Shown: piece by piece, positions 57,552-64,000 of the stretch
Layout of the letters: every line of letters starts with the position of its first letter
How positions within the stretch are numbered: position 1 is the stretch's first letter
Assembly (NCBI RefSeq): GCF_009688965.1
Contig: NZ_AP021875.1
Coordinates: forward strand, 1,798,001-1,862,000
From: Desulfosarcina widdelii
GTDB lineage: Bacteria; Desulfobacterota; Desulfobacteria; Desulfobacterales; Desulfosarcinaceae
Length of the DNA: 64,000 nt
Direction of reading: 5' to 3'
Translations under genes and position numbers: made by a program
Notes under the pieces: model-generated
What the model was told of the DNA's origin: nothing
The model's database searches: none
The model's input: only the letters and a program-made list of their open reading frames with translations

Positions 57552-58481
57552 TCAACGCATCTTCTTTTGGCTGAGCCCCACCCCGACGATAACAGCCGCG
57601 GCGGCCCCACTCTGCAGCCCGTTCAAGGACTCTCCCATGGCCAGCCAGCCGATGGCTACGGCCGTCACCGGCACCAGGTTGATAAAGGCCGATGCCCGCG
57701 ACGCCGGAAGACGGCTCATCGCCCAGTTGTACAGCCCAAAAGCCCCCAGGGTGACCAGCACACCGAGAAACAAAATGGCGGAAACCAGGGGCACCGTCCA
57801 GCAAATTCCCTTCCCGCTGAACAATAAGACCAGACCCGGCGAAAAAAACAGGCTTCCGGCAAGCACCTGAAGGCCGGTCAGCAGCCAGGGATTGTAGCGC
57901 CCGCTGAGCTGTTTGACCAGGATCATGTTCATGGCTGCACTGGCCATGGCGATCAGTTCCAGTCCGTTGCCCAGCAGCGGGTTGGGCGCCGAAGCGGTGC
58001 CGGCTCCTGACAGGCTCAGGACAATGACGCCGGCCACCGAAATGAAAAGGCCGGCAAACGTAGCCCTGCCTACCGGCTCGCCCAGCATGAGCCAGGCACC
58101 CGCGGCCACCAGAAGCGGCACCAGTGCGCTGATGACACCGGCCTGGGAAGAGGTCGTGTATCGCAGGGCGTTGGATTCCAGCAGAAAGTAAAGGCAGGGC
58201 TGCAGCAGCACCATGGGCGCCAGCCGTTTCCAGTCCCCCCGGCGATAGCTCGTCGTTTTCAGGCGGCCGGCAAAGGGCAGGATCACCGCCAGCGCAATGA
58301 TCATGCGCAGCCAGACCACGGACAGCGGATGCATCGCCTGCACCGCCATCCGCATGGCGGCAAAAGAACCGCCCCACAATCCAACCGCGGCCAGCAGGGC
58401 CGCGAAGGGTAAAACCGACTGGATGTCGATCGGAGTCCCGGCGCCGGGTGCCAATGCTTTTTCCGTCGATGCTGCTTTCAT
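57552..58481 (-). CDS. EamA/DMT-family transporter
   Basis: The 309-residue protein has ten transmembrane helices in two EamA repeats: LPFAALLAAVGLWGGSFAAM, RTTSSQAGVISALVPLLVAA-type (LRYTTSSQAGVISALVPLLV) and SAILFLGVLVTLGAFGLYNW. DMT exporters move amino acids or metabolites out of the cell. ATG 58481 has AAAAGGAAA before it. The AraC-type regulator encoded upstream on the same strand (58716-59540) may control it. Confidence 0.88.
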   Translation of the reverse strand: MKAASTEKALAPGAGTPIDIQSVLPFAALLAAVGLWGGSFAAMRMAVQAMHPLSVVWLRMIIALAVILPFAGRLKTTSYRRGDWKRLAPMVLLQPCLYFLLESNALRYTTSSQAGVISALVPLLVAAGAWLMLGEPVGRATFAGLFISVAGVIVLSLSGAGTASAPNPLLGNGLELIAMASAAMNMILVKQLSGRYNPWLLTGLQVLAGSLFFSPGLVLLFSGKGICWTVPLVSAILFLGVLVTLGAFGLYNWAMSRLPASRASAFINLVPVTAVAIGWLAMGESLNGLQSGAAAAVIVGVGLSQKKMR

Positions 58482-58619
58482 ACGATTTCCTTTTTCTGAA
58501 TCAATTCCATCCTGAAAAAGGAGTATCATGCAGCCGTGGGGAACGATTGCAGAATGTTGCTTTTTTTACGCTGCCGCCAAGATTGATGAATTCGTAAAAA
58601 GTCGAAATTCTCATTTTTT

Positions 58620-58692
58620 CGTCATTCCGGCGCAGGCCGGAATCCAGTCATTTCAATGGTTTCTGGATACCGGATCAAGTCCGGCATGACGA
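58620..58692. repeat. REP-like inverted repeat (CGTCATTCCGG family)
   Basis: CGTCATTCCGGCGCAGGCCG (from 58620) pairs with the stretch ACCGGATCAAGTCCGGCATGACG ending at 58692, with CCAG and CTGG inner ends. It lies in the 234-base gap between the exporter and the AraC-type gene. It has the same overall design as 32203-32272 (GTCATTCC...TGAC ends). Confidence 0.7.
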
Positions 58693-58715
58693 TGCTGCGA
58701 CTTTTTGCGAGTCCG

Positions 58716-59540
58716 TCAAGATTGGGAGAGGTATTGCCCGGGGGTAGCCCCGGTATACTTGCGAAAGGTGTTGCTGAAATGGCTCTGATCGGAGAACCCC
58801 ACGGCCAGGGCGGTCTGCACCGGTGCCAGGCCCTTGCGCAGCAGTTGCCGTGCCCGGTCGATCCGCCGCAGGGTGCGGAAAAGGTGCGGGGAGAAGCCGG
58901 TTTCGCGTTTGAAGACCCGCAGAAAATGGTAGCGGCTCAATCCCGCCTCCTGGGCCGCATCTTCGAGGGAAACCTTGCGGTCGAGGTTTGCGGACAGATA
59001 GTCCCTGGCACGCTCGATGGCGATGCCCTCCCTGCGGCTGTCGGTACGGGCAGGCTTGACATTGCCATAGTGGGTCACAAGATGCACCATGGCATCCATC
59101 ACGGCGGTCTCTTTTTCCAACCGGCCGGCAGGCCCCTGAATCACCCGGCAGAGTCGCTGCAGGCGTTTCCACAAAAGCGGGTCCCCAACCACCATGCATG
59201 CGAATTCCGGTATGGCAACCGGTCTTCCCGTGATTTCGGCGGCAGCCGCGGCCATCCTTTTCATGTTGAAATAGATCATGCGATACGTCTGGCTGCCGCA
59301 TGCGGGCACCCCGGAGTGAATCTGGCCGGGATTGATCAGGGCGACCTGCCCCGGCGACACCAATGAGTAGGATTTCTCCGGCCCGAGGCAGTATGCACCC
59401 CCGGCCATCATCATGCCGACGGCATAAATGCCGTCGTGGGCATGATTCGGAAACACATGCTTGCTGGCGGACACCTGGCAGATCTCCAGGTCGGCGATCT
59501 GCGCGTCCCGCCAGAAAATTACATTTTTCGCCGCTTTCAT
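58716..59540 (-). CDS. AraC-family transcriptional regulator
   Basis: The 274-residue protein has an N-terminal cupin-like sensing domain (ICQVSASKHVFPNHAHDGIY, SLVSPGQVALINPGQIHSG) and a C-terminal double helix-turn-helix (VSLEDAAQEAGLSRYHFLRVFKRETGFSPHLF and TALAVGFSDQSHFSNTFRKYTGATPGQY). This is the AraC/XylS arrangement. It lies upstream of the EamA exporter gene on the same strand, so it may regulate that exporter; the ligand is unknown. Confidence 0.92.
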   Translation of the reverse strand: MKAAKNVIFWRDAQIADLEICQVSASKHVFPNHAHDGIYAVGMMMAGGAYCLGPEKSYSLVSPGQVALINPGQIHSGVPACGSQTYRMIYFNMKRMAAAAAEITGRPVAIPEFACMVVGDPLLWKRLQRLCRVIQGPAGRLEKETAVMDAMVHLVTHYGNVKPARTDSRREGIAIERARDYLSANLDRKVSLEDAAQEAGLSRYHFLRVFKRETGFSPHLFRTLRRIDRARQLLRKGLAPVQTALAVGFSDQSHFSNTFRKYTGATPGQYLSQS

Positions 59541-59622
59541 GATTGTACGCTTAACACGAATCGGATGCGAAGGCTTGTAAAAAATTGCTGTCGGGGCGAA
59601 GGACCGTTTGCCCAAATCCTGT

Positions 59623-62600
59623 TCACTTCTTGAGTTCGACCTTCACAGCCCTGCCAAGTTGTTCCATGGTGTATGGCTTTTTCAAATACTGCCCCACACC
59701 CAGCTTTTGCACCTTTCGAACCCGCTGTGTTTCGGAGTAGCCACTGGCAATAATGGCCTTTTGACCCGGATGAGAACCGATTATCTCTCGGTAAGTGTCA
59801 AGACCATCCATACCTGGATCCATAATCATATCCAGGACAACCAGATCGGCCGAATGAGAAGACAGGTATTCGACGGCCTTTTCGCCGCTGGATACGGCAG
59901 TGGTTCGATAGCCGAGTTCGGTCAGGATCATCGAGGCAATAACCCGTTGCTCTTCTACATCGTCTACAATAAGAATCGTTTCGCCGTCTCCCCGCAAATC
60001 CCTGATTGTCAACGGGTCGTGACGCTCTTTCTCGATGGGGTCGCGGGTTATCGGAAAATAAAGCATAAAACGGGTTCCGGTTCCCTCTCTGCTCTCGACG
60101 TCAATATAGCCTTTGTGGTCATCCACCGTTCCCCACACGACAGCCATACCGAGCCCCGTGCCGCTCCGGCCCATCTTTTTTTTGGTATAGAAGGGTTCGA
60201 AAATGCGGCTTAAATCATCAGACGAAATGCCCACACCCGCATCGGCAACGGTGAGAACTGCATAATCGCCTTCGGCAACCTCGCTGTACCCCCTGATCGG
60301 CAGGTCGACATACCTGTTTTGCGTGGACACGACAATAGACCCGCCGTTGGGCATTGCCTCCGCTGAATTGGATATCAGATTCATCACCGTTTTGGAAAGA
60401 TGGACGGGAGACCCGGAAATATTCATCAAATTCGGATCGAGGTCGGTTTCGATCGTTACCGATGGATGAAACGACAGGAGTTTGCTGTGTTCGGGGCTGT
60501 CCAGGTAGTCCGAAACGATTGTATTCAAGTTTACGGTTTCCGTTACGACAACCCCTCTTCTCGCCAGGGTCAGCAGATCCTGTACGATCGCTGCAGCACG
60601 CTTGCCGGCATTCAATATCGTCTCGATCGGTTGTTTCATATCGCTGTCGGCGGACAAATTCATAAGCAACAGTTCAGGATAGCTGACGATTCCCGAAAGG
60701 ATGTTGTTCAGATCGTGGGCCACTCCGCCTGCCAGCGTGCCAATGGCTTCCATCTTTTCAGCGCGGTGGAGGCGATACTCCAGTTGCTTCTTCTCCGTTT
60801 CCGCCTGTCTGCGCTCGGAGGCATTTAACGCCAGCGCAACCAGATCCGAGATGGAGCTGACAAATTGAATCCCATCGATTTGCCACTGCCTTTTCTCTCC
60901 CATCTGTTCGACGCAAACAACACCCACGACCTTGCCATGAACCAATATGCTCACGTCCAGCATGGAGACAATGTCGTATTCCGGCAGGTAACGCACAGCG
61001 AACTCTTTTGTTCTGGGGTCATTATAGGCATCCGGTGCACAGATCACCCGGTCACGATCCAGGGCTTCGAAATAGACGGGATTATCTTCCGCCAGCAGCT
61101 CACCACCACTGGAGTAAGAGGCCGAACTCAAGGAATAGCACTCCAGCAGTTCAATTTTTTTGTGGCTCCGATCAAACATCCACACACCGCACCGTTCCAC
61201 ACCCATCGTTTGGGCAGCGGTTTTCACGATAAGCCGCAAGGCATCGTTGACGTTGCCCAGGTAAATCGCCTCGTTTCTGGCCAGCCTGACAAGGCTGTCG
61301 TTCTGTTTTCGGAGTCGCCTTTCACTTTCCTGGAGGACCGTTTCAATTGTTCTGCGCTCCGTAATCTCTTTCTCCAGTTTCAGGGTCCTTTCCTTGACCC
61401 GCACCTCCAGATGGTCACGATGCCGGGCAAGGGCCTGTTCTGCTCTCTCGCGCTCTTCAATTTCTTCCTGTAATAAAACATTGACCTTTTCAGCGGCCTC
61501 CCTGGCGGCCTGAATTTCTTCTATGGATTGCGCTACGCTGTCGGCCATGTCGTTGAACGCCTGAGCCAGCTGCCCCATCTCATCCGAGGATTTTATTTCC
61601 AGGCGATGCCCCCGCTCCCCCCTTTGAAAACGCCCGATTCCCTGGATCATTCCGGTTATCTTTCCGGTAAGGGTGGCCGCCATCCAGATGGCAATAAAAA
61701 TAACGATGATAATCATCAGCGAGGTGTAGAGCCCGAGGTCTCTGGCCGTACCCTTCAAAGTGCCGGCCATCGAGGCTTTGTTACGCTCCGATTTGGACTT
61801 CAGGCTAGACTGGTATGTCTTTTCGATGGCTTCGATTTCACGGGCTGTCCGATTGGCGGCCCGGTGAAACTCGTCCACATTGGCGCCAATGGTCACATAT
61901 CCGAATCCCCGGGGGTGTTCTCCATATCGGCCTGTGGAATAGGGGATCGCCGCGGCGGTGGTCAGTTTCCACAAACCGCTCCAATAAATCAGAAACGAGC
62001 CCGATCCGCCATGCCGGGTCAAATTGTGCCATCCGGAACACTGAGGGGCAAAATTGAGAAACCGTCCGTCCAGGCCGATCAGGCCCGCTTTCGTCAGCGG
62101 CGCCGCCGGTTTCTTTTCCAGAGACTGCATCTTGAACCGGGGCGCATGTTCCAGGAACCGATGGATCGGCAATTGGCTCTTCTGCCAGCGGGTGTACAAT
62201 TCCTCGTCGAGCCACGGTACGGCAGGTTCGCCCGTGGAAGGGTCGTATCCGACGATAAAATAGTCCCGGGGGTGGGAAATACAGCGCCCCAGGTAGTCCC
62301 ACATAAAAGCATAATTGCCGCTGCCGGCATCCGATATGGGGGAGTACCGCGCTTCTGTTGGAATAATATGATCCGTAAATTCCATCACATGCACATGGTC
62401 AAGGGCCAGTGTGACGTACCCGGTTATCTTCCCGTTGTTTACCACCGGCGCGGCCCAGCGGATAATGCCCTCGAACCGCTTGCCGACAGGATTCTCTTTG
62501 CCGGCATATCCGGACGATTCGGGGGCAAAGGGGATTCCCCGCGCCTTGGCCCTGGCCCTGGTGTAAGGGCCGACCAGATGCCCCTTGACATAAGCCCCGA

Positions 62601-63324
62601 TTACGTCGGACACGTAGATATCGCCGGGCTTGAGTTTCTTCAGGTCGCTAAAATACGTTTCCGCGCTGCAGTAAGTGTTTTCCTTTCCGCTGATGTCGCG
62701 CAGGCGGCTGTCCATGCGCTTTGAGGCGGTCACTTTGATTTTTTCATGTCCGGCAAGGTCGACAAACGTCATCTCCAGAAACAGCGGTCGGTGCTGAACG
62801 ATTTCGCCCTCTTCCGGAAAGCGATAGTGAAAATCGGTACGGTTGTCCCGGTTCTGCGATATAACCGCAAGGCCATGTGCCGTCGATTGTCCGGAGGGGA
62901 TCCAGGCTTGGCCGGTGTCATCCATCACCCACGGGTAATGATCGATTACCGGTCGGCTGTGGCGACTCAGAAATTTCCGATAGGCCGCTTCGGAAGGGGC
63001 TAAAGATGCGGCATACGCGATGTCCCGATCGCGATCGTATAAAAAGGCTGCCACGGCCCTGGCGGTGTCCGTTGTCAACCGTTCGATCGACTCCCTGGCC
63101 TTGACATCCAGGGCCCGAATCGAGTTTTCCGTGGATAGCTTCCCGATCTGTTCGACAACGGTCCTGCTTTCGGAAACCATCTCCCCCACCTGCCCTTCAA
63201 CGGTTAACGCCAGGTGGGACACGGCCTCCCAGGCAAACCATGCCAGGGCCACAAGAGGCAGTACTTTGATAACGATAAAAATTGCGATGAGCTTATCTCG
63301 GATGCCGGGCCGATAGGGAATCAT
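59623..63324 (-). CDS. Hybrid sensor histidine kinase, 1233 residues
   Basis: Domains in order: a transmembrane helix (residues 13-31), a very large extracytoplasmic sensory region (about 32-530, Cache-like, with NYAFMWDYLGRCISHPRDYF typical of double-Cache ligand pockets), a second transmembrane helix (533-552), HAMP (553-605), coiled coil, GAF (about 685-835), HisKA with phospho-accepting H870 (GGVAHDLNNILSG), HATPase (VHLSKTVMNLISNSAEAMPN, GTGLGMAVV) and a C-terminal receiver with D1165. It should sense an outside small molecule and phosphorylate its own receiver, with output through an unlinked phosphotransfer protein. No output regulator is adjacent. Confidence 0.92.
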   Translation of the reverse strand: MIPYRPGIRDKLIAIFIVIKVLPLVALAWFAWEAVSHLALTVEGQVGEMVSESRTVVEQIGKLSTENSIRALDVKARESIERLTTDTARAVAAFLYDRDRDIAYAASLAPSEAAYRKFLSRHSRPVIDHYPWVMDDTGQAWIPSGQSTAHGLAVISQNRDNRTDFHYRFPEEGEIVQHRPLFLEMTFVDLAGHEKIKVTASKRMDSRLRDISGKENTYCSAETYFSDLKKLKPGDIYVSDVIGAYVKGHLVGPYTRARAKARGIPFAPESSGYAGKENPVGKRFEGIIRWAAPVVNNGKITGYVTLALDHVHVMEFTDHIIPTEARYSPISDAGSGNYAFMWDYLGRCISHPRDYFIVGYDPSTGEPAVPWLDEELYTRWQKSQLPIHRFLEHAPRFKMQSLEKKPAAPLTKAGLIGLDGRFLNFAPQCSGWHNLTRHGGSGSFLIYWSGLWKLTTAAAIPYSTGRYGEHPRGFGYVTIGANVDEFHRAANRTAREIEAIEKTYQSSLKSKSERNKASMAGTLKGTARDLGLYTSLMIIIVIFIAIWMAATLTGKITGMIQGIGRFQRGERGHRLEIKSSDEMGQLAQAFNDMADSVAQSIEEIQAAREAAEKVNVLLQEEIEERERAEQALARHRDHLEVRVKERTLKLEKEITERRTIETVLQESERRLRKQNDSLVRLARNEAIYLGNVNDALRLIVKTAAQTMGVERCGVWMFDRSHKKIELLECYSLSSASYSSGGELLAEDNPVYFEALDRDRVICAPDAYNDPRTKEFAVRYLPEYDIVSMLDVSILVHGKVVGVVCVEQMGEKRQWQIDGIQFVSSISDLVALALNASERRQAETEKKQLEYRLHRAEKMEAIGTLAGGVAHDLNNILSGIVSYPELLLMNLSADSDMKQPIETILNAGKRAAAIVQDLLTLARRGVVVTETVNLNTIVSDYLDSPEHSKLLSFHPSVTIETDLDPNLMNISGSPVHLSKTVMNLISNSAEAMPNGGSIVVSTQNRYVDLPIRGYSEVAEGDYAVLTVADAGVGISSDDLSRIFEPFYTKKKMGRSGTGLGMAVVWGTVDDHKGYIDVESREGTGTRFMLYFPITRDPIEKERHDPLTIRDLRGDGETILIVDDVEEQRVIASMILTELGYRTTAVSSGEKAVEYLSSHSADLVVLDMIMDPGMDGLDTYREIIGSHPGQKAIIASGYSETQRVRKVQKLGVGQYLKKPYTMEQLGRAVKVELKK

Positions 63325-63744
63325 GGATTTCCTCGCGTTAAGCTCCCAGTAATTGAGGCGATCAGCGGATGGACCATATCAATTTTAGTATCGGCCTTTT
63401 TCATAAAACATGAACCAGGAAAATCGGCAGGTTATTTTAAGTTTGAATGGACGCTTTTGCGCGGATGGCCTCGGCCCAAACGATTCTTCGTACCCGTTCA
63501 CGGGGTTGAAAGGCCCAATGTACTGCAACTGCCTGAACAGTAAACGTTTACAGGGTGCCGCAGGTGTGAGGCGCCGGGCACGCCGACGGTTTGGTCAACC
63601 TTCAACCGCCCGGAAACAAGGAAGATGCGGCACCCTGTGAACGCTTACGATCCTTCTGCCTTCGTCCAGGCAATAAGCGCTTGATTAATCGGAAGCGTTT
63701 GTTAAGACTTGGCCGGACGTTAACCGACACATGAAGAGGACCAG
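63325..63744. other. Intergenic region between divergent genes, with a long palindromic element
   Basis: This 420-base gap holds no convincing frame. The main feature is the 109-base element at 63540-63648, annotated separately. The GAAGAGGACCAG before the aminotransferase start is its ribosome binding site. Confidence 0.6.
63540..63648. repeat. 109-bp palindromic element with 23-bp terminal inverted repeats
   Basis: GTAAACGTTTACAGGGTGCC plus GCA (63540-63562) pairs with TGCGGCACCCTGTGAACGCT plus TAC (63626-63648), 21 of 23 bases matching and the other two able to form G-U pairs in RNA. Inside, CCGGGC / GCCCGG and GGTT / AACC can also pair. The whole would fold as one long stem-loop or behave like a small MITE. 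No target-site duplication is obvious at the ends. Confidence 0.85.
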
Positions 63745-64000
63745 ATGGGAACGGATGAAACGATCGCCGTAGAAAATTGGCACATGCCTCCCTTTTTCAA
63801 AAAGATGCCCGTCTCCATCGACAGGGGCGAGGGGGTCTATGTCTGGGACGAGGAAGGGAACCGCTATCTTGACCTGACCGCAGGCTGGGGTGTCACCTCC
63901 ATCGGGCATGCCCACCCTGTCATTCAAACCGCCCTGGCGGACCAGGCCGCGCGCATTGTTCAGAATCCGAATTCCGGCCTGACTTACTCGCCGGCACGTT
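63745..64000 (+). CDS. Class III aminotransferase, partial (runs off the right edge)
   Basis: From ATG 63745-63747, with AAGAGGA 4-5 bases before it, the frame runs 85 codons to the edge. Sequence such as PPFFKKMPVSIDRGEGVYVW, YLDLTAGWGVTSIGHAHPVI and QNPNSGLTYSP matches the N-terminus of acetylornithine/4-aminobutyrate-type class III aminotransferases, PLP-dependent enzymes. The PLP-binding lysine lies outside the window, and substrate is undetermined. Confidence 0.85.
   Translation, partial: MGTDETIAVENWHMPPFFKKMPVSIDRGEGVYVWDEEGNRYLDLTAGWGVTSIGHAHPVIQTALADQAARIVQNPNSGLTYSPAR

Overview
The window reads as chromosomal DNA of a Desulfobacterota (deltaproteobacterial) anaerobe, most like the Desulfosarcina/Desulfobacteraceae type of sulfate reducer. 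This is an inference from gene content: formate-tetrahydrofolate ligase, AMP-forming acetyl-CoA synthetase, a HesB-like gene with an in-frame TGA that fits selenocysteine, a Lon-type protease with a built-in receiver domain, separate glyQ and glyS, and a CheX-CheX-FliN fusion. No rRNA or taxonomic marker is present, so the placement is not proven. Most genes are GC-rich. Genes around 11.1-14.0 kb are clearly more AT-rich and may have been acquired.

Layout. 0-7.5 kb: a universal stress protein (cut by the left edge) diverges from a Lon protease carrying a response-regulator domain, across an AT-rich region with four inverted repeats. Then come trkH-trkA (potassium uptake), a glycosyltransferase and two unrecognised genes in one close-packed run. 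7.6-10.9 kb: on the minus strand, an unknown gene, a 42-residue peptide gene and an HU/IHF gene, then a UvrD-family helicase and tRNA-Thr(CGT). 11.1-14.0 kb: AT-rich minus-strand genes (membrane protein with a CxxC tail, methyltransferase, alpha/beta hydrolase, DUF1287 protein and a coupled small frame). 14.2-32 kb: a plus-strand housekeeping series: mfd, two SurA-type chaperone genes, a RodZ-like gene, mgtE, recO, a GHMP kinase, glyQ, glyS, a nucleosidase behind an unusual leader, a divergent NAD-dependent DNA ligase, a MobA-like/HD protein and a histidine phosphatase. 32-38 kb: a heterodimeric ABC exporter and fhs. 38-45 kb: CheX-CheX-FliN, a degenerate sigma-54-type ATPase, a stress protein, coaE, an HD-GYP gene and prfC. 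44.7-55.5 kb: mostly minus-strand metabolic genes (nitroreductase, crotonase, HesB-like selenoprotein, KefB-type antiporter, macro domain, FmdB, ModF-like ABC, leuB, acsA) with plus-strand ndk-trmJ between them. 55.6-64 kb: two methyltransferases, a second HU/IHF, an EamA exporter, an AraC regulator, a 1233-residue hybrid histidine kinase and the start of a class III aminotransferase.

The most notable points are the selenoprotein gene with its TGA and a bSECIS-like hairpin (46389-46703), the Lon-receiver hybrid, a 17-codon leader enclosed by a 28-bp near-perfect inverted repeat directly before a nucleosidase gene (27401-27511), a 109-bp palindromic element (63540-63648), and a dispersed repeat of about 80-115 bp found three times (8.7, 23.7 and 46.2 kb). 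No CRISPR array, prophage, insertion sequence with a transposase, or complete defence system was seen.
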